Notes under the pieces: model-generated
Seen by the model: only the letters and a program-made list of their open reading frames with translations
What the model was told of the DNA's origin: nothing
The model's database searches: none
Position numbers and translations under genes: made by a program
Shown here: piece after piece, positions 1-7,000 of the stretch
Numbering within the stretch: the first letter of the stretch is position 1
Layout: each line of letters starts with the position of its first letter
DNA from: Muribaculaceae bacterium
GTDB taxonomy: Bacteria > Bacteroidota > Bacteroidia > Bacteroidales > Muribaculaceae
Reading direction: 5' to 3'
Assembly: GCA_029052265.1 (NCBI GenBank)
Contig: JAIDJJ010000602.1
Coordinates: 1-11,422, forward strand
DNA length: 11,422 nt

Positions 1-3
1 ACG

Positions 4-37
4 GTCTCGTGGGCTCGGAGATGGGTAGAAGTGCAAG
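4..37 (+). other. Residual Illumina Nextera (Tn5) adapter at contig end
   Basis: Bases 4-23 match, without mismatch, the first 20 nt of the Nextera read-2 transposase adapter (begins GTCTCGTGGGC and runs into the Tn5 mosaic end at AGATG). Bases 24-37 still agree with the rest of the 19-nt mosaic end at about 9 of 14 positions, so the non-genomic stretch may reach about position 37 with errors, or genomic sequence may resume soon after 23. The adapter sequence is established knowledge and the match is seen directly. The first gene reads open through this stretch, so its apparent GTG (9) and ATG (21) starts lie in adapter DNA and are not real. Confidence 0.93.
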
Positions 38-1484
38 ATATATTTGCATATTCGCATTCCTTGGAGCATGCTCTAAGGAAAGACCTCCGCATATGGCACC
101 TTCCGCTGACAGTCCGGACATCTTCCCTGACTACACTGATGTGACTATACCTGCCGGAATAGCACCGATGAATTTCAATATTTCCGGTGCAGGGCAAGTC
201 TATGTAAAAGTCACAGGGGGTATTGAGGGTGAGATGGAATCTTTCGGGAAATGGGCTGATTTCAACGAAAAAGAATGGCATCTTCTTACTGAACGCAATA
301 TCGGTGCGGATCTCACTTTCGATGTCAGCGTAAAAGATAAAAACGGGCATTGGAAACGCTATGCACCATTTGTCATGCATGTCAGTGACATGCCCCTTAA
401 AGATTACGGGATCGTATATCGAAAGATTGCCCCCGGTTATCAGACATTCAGCAAGACCGGTATATATCAGAGGGAATTATCTTCATTTGAAGAGACAGCG
501 GTTCTTGAAGAAACCGCAGTGGAAGGGAAATGCCTCAACTGCCATTATTCAAATCGCGGAAGAAATGACCAATTCACTTTACACATACGCGGAAAAAACG
601 GAGGCACAATACTGAACTCAGGTAATAAACTCTCTTATCTGAACACCAAGACTCCTGAAACTGCCGGAAACGCCACATACGGCTACTGGCATCCCGACGG
701 AAGGTATATTGCGTTTTCTGTAAACAAGATTGTTCAGAATTTCTATCTCGACAAAGAGCACAACATCGAACCTTGGGACGTCGTATCAGACATTGTTGTG
801 TTCGACTCGGAAACAAACCGGATCATCACATCTCCCCTTGTGGCTACTCCTCGTTGCGAGACCTCTCCGGCATTCTCCCCCGACGGAAAGAAAATCTTTT
901 TCTGTCTGGCTGATTCTGTATCTATGCCCGGAGATTACAGACGGCTTAAATATAGCCTTTGCAGCATTGATTTCGATGTAAAGACTGAATCTTTCGGCAC
1001 AAAAATCGACACTCTGATCTGTGCCGACTCCATCGGCAGGAGTATAAGCCTCCCCAGACCCTCTTATGACGGACGTTTCCTGATGTACAACACGACTGAC
1101 CACGGCACCTCCCCCATACATCACGCCGACGCCGACCTGTGGATTATGGATCTGTCTACAGGGGAATCGAGATGCCTCACAGAAGTCAACAGCGGTTTCA
1201 GTGATGCCTACCACAACTGGAGTCCCGGAGGGGGATGGTTTCTGTTCATCAGCAAGCGTCGTGACGGAATGTACGGGAAGCTTTATTGCTCTTGTATCGG
1301 GACTGACGGAAAAGCTACAAAGCCCTTCATGCTGCCGCAACGTAATCCTCAACAGTATTATGACGAGGCTTTGCATTCTTTCAACGCACCCGATTTCATC
1401 ACTGACAAAATCGACCTCGATATGCCGCAAATTCGCTCCATGGTAAAAACCAACGAGATCGTCAACGTGAGTGTAAAAAAATGA
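21..1484 (+). CDS. TolB/PD40-like lipoprotein with one CxxCH haem motif (5'-incomplete)
   Basis: Probable envelope lipoprotein with a beta-propeller domain and one c-type haem attachment motif. A hydrophobic stretch (ICIFAFLGA) ends in a lipobox Cys at bases 69-71, followed by SKE. CLNCH lies at 531-545. Downstream are at least four TolB/PD40-type repeats: YWHPDGRYIAFS, AFSPDGKKIFF, PSYDGRFLMY and WSPGGGWFLF. Such repeats form propellers in TolB-like proteins, and CxxCH is the covalent haem c motif; that this protein carries haem is inference. Base 21 is a nominal start only: this ATG belongs to the sequencing adapter, so the true first codons are missing, probably fewer than 15 because the lipobox is already present. 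It is paralogous along its length to the gene at 3081-4520 and lies 10 nt before the DUF6057-like gene, so the two are probably co-transcribed. Reference annotations of such genes often say cytochrome c biosynthesis or TolB-like protein; the actual role is unknown. Confidence 0.8.
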   Translation: MGRSARYICIFAFLGACSKERPPHMAPSADSPDIFPDYTDVTIPAGIAPMNFNISGAGQVYVKVTGGIEGEMESFGKWADFNEKEWHLLTERNIGADLTFDVSVKDKNGHWKRYAPFVMHVSDMPLKDYGIVYRKIAPGYQTFSKTGIYQRELSSFEETAVLEETAVEGKCLNCHYSNRGRNDQFTLHIRGKNGGTILNSGNKLSYLNTKTPETAGNATYGYWHPDGRYIAFSVNKIVQNFYLDKEHNIEPWDVVSDIVVFDSETNRIITSPLVATPRCETSPAFSPDGKKIFFCLADSVSMPGDYRRLKYSLCSIDFDVKTESFGTKIDTLICADSIGRSISLPRPSYDGRFLMYNTTDHGTSPIHHADADLWIMDLSTGESRCLTEVNSGFSDAYHNWSPGGGWFLFISKRRDGMYGKLYCSCIGTDGKATKPFMLPQRNPQQYYDEALHSFNAPDFITDKIDLDMPQIRSMVKTNEIVNVSVKK

Positions 1485-1494
1485 TTTATTCAAA

Positions 1495-3072
1495 ATGTCA
1501 AAAGCAAAATTCATAATAATATCAGGAATCTGTCTGGCATGTTGCGTCGTTCTCGCCACATTCTATGCCATGGCTTATCCTTCACATCTTTTGTGGCAGG
1601 AACAAAACCAGATATTCCTGAATACACAATCATGGATCGCCACATACTTCACCAAACCGGCATGGCTCGGATGCCTATCGGGCGACTGGCTAACCCGGTT
1701 TTACATTAATCCCATAACCGGGGCTGTGATACTGACTCTTGCCATTGCTTACTGCTCCGCCTGTTTTGCAATAGGAATCCGCAGACTGCTCCCTGGCGGC
1801 GCCTCATTCTTGCTTGCCGCTTTTTTCACCATCCTGCTTGTGGCATTTTCAATGTCCGCCTCGACAACCCTGGCATTCTATACCTGCATGGCGGGTGGTC
1901 TCACGTTGGGACTGCTTAACATAAGGATACCGTCGGGGAAAAACAGATATCTTGACATATCTCCGGTTTTAACGGTTGCCGCTTATTGGGCTTTCGGCTT
2001 TGCTGCTTTAATCACCGCCGCGTTTATAATAGCGTTTACGCTCAAGCGACACTTCTGTAACCGGGGAAACAGATATTGGCGGGTATCCATCCTGTGTACT
2101 GTTTTTTTAGCGATGGCAACGCCAGCCTTTTTTTGCAAATCATATGCTCTGCCATATACAAAAGCCATCCTTTACCCAGGGATAGCCCGCCCTTCTCTTC
2201 CAAATTTCGAATCTGAAGAACGCCTTGCCATTTCAGACTCTTTCTATCGCAAAGATTATGAGAAGACAAAGCGACTCGCTCTCAAGGCAGGTTCTCCAAA
2301 CGAAATTTCAGCATTCTATTATTACCTTGCGAGCGCATTGCAAGACTCACTCCCTGACAATCTGTTGAAATATGATATAAAAAATCTCGGCACACTGACA
2401 ACAATCGGTGAAACCTCTCCCCTTCCGGTCATCAATATGATGAACGACCTTTATTTCGAACTCGGCGACATGACATATGCCGAACGAGCGGCTATGATGC
2501 GGAACGTGTTCTCTCCCCGCAACCGCAACGTGAGGATGATAAAACGTCTTGCCGAAATCAATCTCGTTAGTGGCGACACTCTTGCCGCACTTAAATATCT
2601 GCGGATCCTTGACCGCACGCATGCCTATGCGGACTGGAGCAAACTCCACACACCGGGAAGCATGTTGCCGGAAGTAGAAAAAGATATACTGCGGCGTCGA
2701 GATCTTTCAAACGGTAAAGACAATATCCGCCTGGGAGACAACTGCCGCAACATTCTCCTGGAGCTCCTTGAATCAAATCCCCGCAACATGCTCGCTCTTG
2801 ATTATCTGCTCTGTACAGACCTTCTTCTGAAAGACATGGATACTTTCAAGATGGATTATGACAAATACTGCATGGAGAGAGGGACGCCTCGTTACAAAAA
2901 ACTTTATCAGGAGGCGCTTATGATTTATCTTGCAGGAACCGGTGCTTCCGACGAGGAATGGGACAGGTATATTGTACCTGATCAACTCGTGGAATCATTC
3001 CACAATTACAGCAATCAAAGAGGCAATCCCGCTTTCCGAGACTCCTATTGGTATTATTTCGACAAACAATGA
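1495..3072 (+). CDS. Polytopic membrane protein, DUF6057-like
   Basis: A 525-residue inner-membrane protein of unknown function, resembling the Bacteroidota family annotated DUF6057. By eye the first ~216 residues hold six hydrophobic helices (about 5-27, 73-95, 102-120, 124-142, 157-183 and 195-216). The loop at 28-72 is rich in W, Y and F (HLLWQEQNQIF, WLTRFYINP), which could form a periplasmic or interfacial surface. The remaining ~300 residues are soluble, helical and TPR-like in texture: helix pairs such as SAFYYYLASALQ, AERAAMMRNVF, LAALKYLRILDR and NMLALDYLLCTDLLL. I see no catalytic motif. The start is the ATG 10 nt after the previous stop, in A-rich sequence without a Shine-Dalgarno site, as is common in this phylum. 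The gene sits between two paralogous haem-motif lipoproteins and its stop overlaps a possible ATGA start of the next gene. I infer that it anchors or organises a complex with those lipoproteins. The family name is from recognition, not a search. Confidence 0.72.
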   Translation: MSKAKFIIISGICLACCVVLATFYAMAYPSHLLWQEQNQIFLNTQSWIATYFTKPAWLGCLSGDWLTRFYINPITGAVILTLAIAYCSACFAIGIRRLLPGGASFLLAAFFTILLVAFSMSASTTLAFYTCMAGGLTLGLLNIRIPSGKNRYLDISPVLTVAAYWAFGFAALITAAFIIAFTLKRHFCNRGNRYWRVSILCTVFLAMATPAFFCKSYALPYTKAILYPGIARPSLPNFESEERLAISDSFYRKDYEKTKRLALKAGSPNEISAFYYYLASALQDSLPDNLLKYDIKNLGTLTTIGETSPLPVINMMNDLYFELGDMTYAERAAMMRNVFSPRNRNVRMIKRLAEINLVSGDTLAALKYLRILDRTHAYADWSKLHTPGSMLPEVEKDILRRRDLSNGKDNIRLGDNCRNILLELLESNPRNMLALDYLLCTDLLLKDMDTFKMDYDKYCMERGTPRYKKLYQEALMIYLAGTGASDEEWDRYIVPDQLVESFHNYSNQRGNPAFRDSYWYYFDKQ

Positions 3073-3080
3073 CAGTAATA

Positions 3081-4520
3081 ATGAAAACCAAATACTTCCT
3101 GATGGTGGCATGGGCTCTCCTGTTGGCAGCATGCACACCTTCACCTGAAAATGTCAGTGAGACTGACACATTACCTGACATATATCCGGATTATATCGGA
3201 GTGACAGTGCCGGAAAATATCGCTCCTCTTAATTTTCTACTGAGAGAAAATTGTAAAGCCCTGCATGTTGTTGCCTCATGCGGTGACTATGAGATAAAAT
3301 CAGGAAAAAAGGGTAACGAAGCCATTTTTAATCTTAAGGAATGGAAAAAACTTATGGATAAAGCATCCGGGGAAAGTATAACCGTGACTGTCACCGCACT
3401 ACTTGGGAACAACTGGACAAGATACAAACCTTTTGATATAAACGTATCTGCAGACAAAATAGACCCTTATCTTTCCTATCGGCTCATCGAACCTGATTAT
3501 GAGGTATTTTCACGACTCCGGATTATGGAACGAAACGTGGAAGATTTCTCGGAACGGGTGCTATGCGACTATAATGCCGTAGGCAACAGATGTATGAACT
3601 GCCATACTCATGCACCCGGCGACGGAGACCTCTCTTTTTTATATGTGCGCGGCGAAGGGGGCGGTATGGTCCTCAACGACCACGGCAAACTGCGTCTGCT
3701 GAATTTTAAGACCAACGATATGGTCTCCGGAGCTGTATATGCTCAGTTTGATCCAACAGGGCGTTATATTGTATTTTCCACCAATGTGATCATACCTGCA
3801 TTTCATTCACGTCCGGACAAACGGCTGGAAGTGTTCGACACAAAATCCGACATTTATGTTTATGATTTATTAAAAGATAAAGTGTTGCGTTCGCCGCTTA
3901 TCGCTGACTCCGCAAAATTGGAGACTTTTCCGACATTTTCGGCAGATGGAAAAAGCATCTACTATTGTGTGGCAAAAGGTCCGGTCAGACCATCGGCAAT
4001 CGACAGCATCCATTACAGTCTGTGCCGCATCGGCTTCGACTCAAGACTTGGAGAGTTCAGTTCTTCAACCGACACCATAATCCCGGGGTTGCCGGGAAAG
4101 AGGAGCGTCAGTCATCCGAGGGTATCGCCCGACGGCAAACGGCTGCTGTATACCGTATCAGATTTCGGGACATTCCCGATATGGCATCGTGAGGCGGATT
4201 TGCAGATGGTTGACCTCGTCTCCGGAGAGACAGATAGTCTCAAGATGGTCAATAGCCCCATGAGCGACACATACCACAGTTGGTCATCAACAGGAAGATG
4301 GTTTGTTTTTGCCAGCAAGCGTGACAACGGGCTGTATGGTAAGCCATATTTCGCACACGTATCCACAGACGGCAAAGTTTCCAAACCATTTCTACTTCCA
4401 CAGAAGTCTCCCTCTTTCTACGATTACAATCTGAAATCATTCAACGTGCCCGACCTCGGGTCTGTTCCGGTGTCGTTCTCTCCCGCAGATGTGGCTGAAG
4501 CACTGACAAAACGCGAATAA
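3081..4520 (+). CDS. TolB/PD40-like lipoprotein with one CxxCH haem motif (second copy)
   Basis: Complete paralogue of the first gene, 479 residues from this start. MKTKYFLMVAWALLLAAC is a clean lipoprotein signal with lipid Cys at residue 18. The next residues (TPSPEN) lack the tight acidic run of Bacteroidota surface lipoproteins, so a periplasm-facing location is more likely. CMNCH is at bases 3591-3605, residues 171-175. PD40-like strands follow: QFDPTGRYIVFS, TFSADGKSIYY, RVSPDGKRLLY and WSSTGRWFVF. A shared core near the N-terminus (PDIYPDYIGVTVPENIAPLN against PDIFPDYTDVTIPAGIAPMN) and a shared C-terminal YH(N/S)W...SKR segment show common ancestry; identity by eye is roughly 35-45%. 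An ATG at 3069 overlaps the preceding stop as ATGA and would add four residues. I prefer 3081 because it gives the cleaner signal peptide. An upstream in-frame TTG at 3048 is not credible. The two copies differ enough to suggest distinct partners rather than recent duplication. Confidence 0.82.
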   Translation: MKTKYFLMVAWALLLAACTPSPENVSETDTLPDIYPDYIGVTVPENIAPLNFLLRENCKALHVVASCGDYEIKSGKKGNEAIFNLKEWKKLMDKASGESITVTVTALLGNNWTRYKPFDINVSADKIDPYLSYRLIEPDYEVFSRLRIMERNVEDFSERVLCDYNAVGNRCMNCHTHAPGDGDLSFLYVRGEGGGMVLNDHGKLRLLNFKTNDMVSGAVYAQFDPTGRYIVFSTNVIIPAFHSRPDKRLEVFDTKSDIYVYDLLKDKVLRSPLIADSAKLETFPTFSADGKSIYYCVAKGPVRPSAIDSIHYSLCRIGFDSRLGEFSSSTDTIIPGLPGKRSVSHPRVSPDGKRLLYTVSDFGTFPIWHREADLQMVDLVSGETDSLKMVNSPMSDTYHSWSSTGRWFVFASKRDNGLYGKPYFAHVSTDGKVSKPFLLPQKSPSFYDYNLKSFNVPDLGSVPVSFSPADVAEALTKRE

Positions 4521-4574
4521 GCCGGAAGCGATTAATACATAACCAGATAAAAACATGATTAATTCAATTGCGAA

Positions 4575-5651
4575 ATGATCACGACAAAAACAATAACGGC
4601 TTCGGATGGAAAGCGCGAAGCCCATACCATAATAACAATCGACAACCCTACCCTGACATTTGAACAGCAGCTCCATGAGATACTTACGCAATATGAAGAG
4701 GCAAAGGGATCTCTCGGGCAAACGATGCGCCCGGTCTTTCGCCGCTGGTTTCTTAGCGATGCCGTCAACCAGCAGCCCATGTTGCCTGACGACGGGGAAT
4801 GCGCCACTTCAGTTGTGGAGCAACCTCCCCTGAGCCTTACCAAGGTTGCCCTTTGGGTATGGTTTATTGAAGACGCGGTGGTGAAACGAGACGACGCCGG
4901 AAGATACACTGTGGAGGCGTTCGGTCACACACATATTTTTGAGGGGGGATGTCGCCGCCCCGGAATGGACCCTTTCCATGCAATGCTTTTCATGCTTACC
5001 TCTACTCATGAAGCACTTGAACAGAGGGGCGGAAGCCTCCTTGAAAGTTGCATACGCACATGGATATTCGTACAGAATGTCGATGTCGATTATGCCGAAG
5101 TGGTCAAAGGGCGCAATCAGGCGTTCGGGGCATTGGGTCTCACCACCGACACAAGGTTTATCGCCAGCACCGGTATCGGCGGAAGACAGGCTGACCGCAC
5201 ATCCGCCGTCATGCTCGATTCTTATTCTGTGCTGGGGCTGAAAAAAGACAGCATGCGGCAGATCAATGCCCCCGATCATCTTAACCCCACATATGAATAT
5301 GGCGTGGCTTTTGAAAGGGCTACAAGTGTGGATTATGACGATCGCCGCCACCTTTTCATTTCAGGGACAGCAAGTATCGACAACAAAGGACGCATCGTAT
5401 CACCCGGTGATATCAGGAAACAGACTCTCCGGATGTGGGAAAATGTGGCGTCGCTTCTTAAAGCCGCCTCTTTCGATTGGGAAGATGTAGGACACATAAT
5501 TGTCTATCTTCGCGATCCTGCCGACTATGCAGTAGTAAAAAGTATGTTTGAAGACAGGTTTCAGGATATACCTTATGTAATTCTTCATGCTCCGGTCTGC
5601 CGCACGGGATGGCTTATTGAGATGGAATGTATGGCTATGAAAAAGATTTAA
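4575..5651 (+). CDS. Chorismatase-like / Rid (YjgF-YER057c) superfamily protein
   Basis: A 358-residue cytoplasmic protein with no signal peptide. The C-terminal ~110 residues form a Rid-type domain: FERAT, then LFISGTASID (about 260-269), then APVCRTGWLIEMECMA (339-354), where R343 and E349/E351 fit the ligand-binding Arg and the Glu-rich last strand of Rid proteins. The N-terminal two thirds is not plain Rid. The segments IRTWIFVQNVDVDYAEVVKGRNQAF (160-184, split here only by position), ASTGIGG (198-203) and NPTYEYGVAFERA match in order the layout of FkbO/Hyg5/XanB2 chorismatases, which are two fused Rid-like halves that hydrolyse or rearrange chorismate. Length also fits that family (about 330-360). 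Chorismate chemistry here is inference, since active-site residues need alignment. It follows the second haem-motif lipoprotein by 54 nt and precedes the GH5 gene by 33 nt, and no promoter box is visible in either gap, so it is probably read from the upstream promoter. A generic Rid-family hydrolase label is the safe alternative. Confidence 0.75.
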   Translation: MITTKTITASDGKREAHTIITIDNPTLTFEQQLHEILTQYEEAKGSLGQTMRPVFRRWFLSDAVNQQPMLPDDGECATSVVEQPPLSLTKVALWVWFIEDAVVKRDDAGRYTVEAFGHTHIFEGGCRRPGMDPFHAMLFMLTSTHEALEQRGGSLLESCIRTWIFVQNVDVDYAEVVKGRNQAFGALGLTTDTRFIASTGIGGRQADRTSAVMLDSYSVLGLKKDSMRQINAPDHLNPTYEYGVAFERATSVDYDDRRHLFISGTASIDNKGRIVSPGDIRKQTLRMWENVASLLKAASFDWEDVGHIIVYLRDPADYAVVKSMFEDRFQDIPYVILHAPVCRTGWLIEMECMAMKKI

Positions 5652-5684
5652 AAAACGATTCAAAACAAACTTAATTTAATTACA

Positions 5685-6914
5685 ATGAACCGATTTATTA
5701 AGTATTTTACTATCCTCTTCACGGCTGCGGCACTCGCCGCCTGCGGTAATAAGGATGATGACGGACCGGGCTTTGTTATCCCGGAATATCCGGAGACAGG
5801 AACCGGTCAGGAACCACTCAATATCACAGCCACAGAAATTGCCGCCGACATGTTTGCCGGCATCAACATCGGCAACACTATGGAAGCGATAAATAATGGA
5901 GTGCCTTCAGAAACGGCTTGGGGAAATCCAAAAGTGAACGAAAAATATATCCAGGGTCTCAAGGATGCCGGATTCAACGCAGTACGCATTCCTTGCGCCT
6001 GGAGTGGACATATTATTAATCAGACATACTACACGATCGACCCTTCATGGCTCGATCGCGTGAGTGAAGTGGTAGGCTGGATAGTGAGCCGCGATATGTA
6101 TGCCATCGTCAACATTCATTGGGACGGCGGATGGCTTGAAGAGAATGTCAACACTGCAAGCAAAGATAAGGTAATCCCCAAACAGAGGGAACTTTGGACT
6201 CAGATTGCCAATAAACTGAAAGGTTATAATGAGCGACTTCTGTTTGCCGGGACCAACGAACCATACCAAAGCAGACAAAACGAATTTACTGCATCAGAAA
6301 TGAATGTGTTGCTTGAATACGAACAGACATTCATTGATGCAGTCCGCGCCACCGGAGGCAACAACCTGAAAAGGACTCTCATAGTGCAAGGTCCTGCAAC
6401 GAGCATAGATCTTACGGTAAGACTAATGTCAAGACTTCCTGTCGATAAGGTGTCTGACCGTATGATGGCGGAAATTCATTTCTATGATCCTTGGAATTTC
6501 TGTGGAATGGAAAAGGATGAAAGCTGGGGCAAAATGGCATATTTCTGGGGCGACCGGAATTTTATTGCCGGTTCGGATCGGAATTCCGATTGGGGAGGAG
6601 AAGAATACATGAAGCAACAGTTCGACAAGATGAAAAATATGTTTGTCTCCAAGGGGATTCCGGTCATAATAGGTGAATACGGGGCGATTACAGATCATTC
6701 AAATGCACTTGCTTCCGAGGAAGAGAAACAGAAGCATCTCGCATCACGGGCTTATTTCAACAGGTGTGTGTCGCAATATGGCAAAGAACGGGGACTCGTG
6801 CCATTCCTTTGGGACACCGGTGAAATCTTCAACCGCAACACCGGGAAAGTGAAAGCGACAGAAATTGTGAACGCCATCATGGAAGGTTCACGTGAAGGCG
6901 TCTACCCCTACTGA
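5685..6914 (+). CDS. Surface lipoprotein glycoside hydrolase family 5 (GH5_4-like endo-beta-glucanase)
   Basis: A complete 409-residue GH5 enzyme expected to cut beta-1,4-glucan-type backbones (cellulose, mixed-linkage glucan or xyloglucan) with retention. The signal ends in LAAC with lipid Cys at residue 20, followed by GNKDDDG, a typical Bacteroidota lipoprotein export signal that places it on the cell surface. The catalytic domain (about 50-405) contains, in order, GINIGNTMEA, WGNPKV, FNAVRIPCAW (R101), NIHWDGGW (H145), GTNEP (E192, acid/base), EIHFYDPW (H265), IIGEYG (E331, nucleophile) and PFLWDTG (W377). All expected GH5 catalytic-site residues are present, and the GN(T)..WGNP pattern points to subfamily 4. 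The linker after the Cys is short and no carbohydrate-binding module is seen. It is the last gene of the + strand series, 33 nt after the chorismatase-like gene and 17 nt before a hairpin terminator. A GH5 enzyme at the end of this operon is unexpected and may be a neighbour sharing a transcript rather than a partner. Confidence 0.93.
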   Translation: MNRFIKYFTILFTAAALAACGNKDDDGPGFVIPEYPETGTGQEPLNITATEIAADMFAGINIGNTMEAINNGVPSETAWGNPKVNEKYIQGLKDAGFNAVRIPCAWSGHIINQTYYTIDPSWLDRVSEVVGWIVSRDMYAIVNIHWDGGWLEENVNTASKDKVIPKQRELWTQIANKLKGYNERLLFAGTNEPYQSRQNEFTASEMNVLLEYEQTFIDAVRATGGNNLKRTLIVQGPATSIDLTVRLMSRLPVDKVSDRMMAEIHFYDPWNFCGMEKDESWGKMAYFWGDRNFIAGSDRNSDWGGEEYMKQQFDKMKNMFVSKGIPVIIGEYGAITDHSNALASEEEKQKHLASRAYFNRCVSQYGKERGLVPFLWDTGEIFNRNTGKVKATEIVNAIMEGSREGVYPY

Positions 6915-6931
6915 AATCTAAATCTTCTCTT

Positions 6932-6972
6932 AATTTGCGTCAAGCCAATTCAATTACGGCTTGACGCGAATT
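6932..6972. terminator. Hairpin terminator between convergent genes
   Basis: Inverted repeat AATTTGCGTCAAGCC (6932-6946) and GGCTTGACGCGAATT (6958-6972): 15 pairs including one G-U wobble, with an 11-nt loop. It lies 17 nt after the GH5 stop on the + strand and 28 nt after the AAA-ATPase-like stop on the - strand, so it can end transcription from both sides. The T-runs are short (TTCTATTT on +, AAATTAAG on -), so it is a moderate intrinsic terminator. Confidence 0.75.
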
Positions 6973-7000
6973 CTATTTGGCAATTTCTATTATCCAACTT

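Noticed and set aside
786..1559. 257-residue open frame on the - strand across the first two genes
   Set aside because: It is antisense to a well-supported TolB-like coding sequence, has a composition unlike a real protein and shows no family motif.
3048..3080. Earlier starts (TTG at 3048, ATG at 3069) for the second propeller lipoprotein
   Set aside because: They put extra residues ahead of an otherwise ideal lipoprotein signal. The ATGA overlap at 3069 remains possible, but TTG at 3048 lies inside the previous gene without any start signal.
4556..4579. Seven-codon frame (ATG to TGA) overlapping the start of the chorismatase-like gene
   Set aside because: Too short to separate from chance in A/T-rich leader sequence; nothing suggests a regulatory leader peptide.
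4809..5351. 180-residue open frame on the - strand
   Set aside because: It lies wholly inside the chorismatase-like gene, whose motifs are clear in the + frame; no motif is seen in the - frame.
6577..6590. 14-bp perfect palindrome ATCGGAATTCCGAT
   Set aside because: It sits inside the GH5 coding frame, encodes ordinary residues (RNSD region) and has no promoter context; most likely chance.
6915..7000. Possible leftover of the nuclease domain after the truncated ATPase gene
   Set aside because: Reading all frames of the - strand gave only short peptides with no E-x-K or GR-D-type signature.
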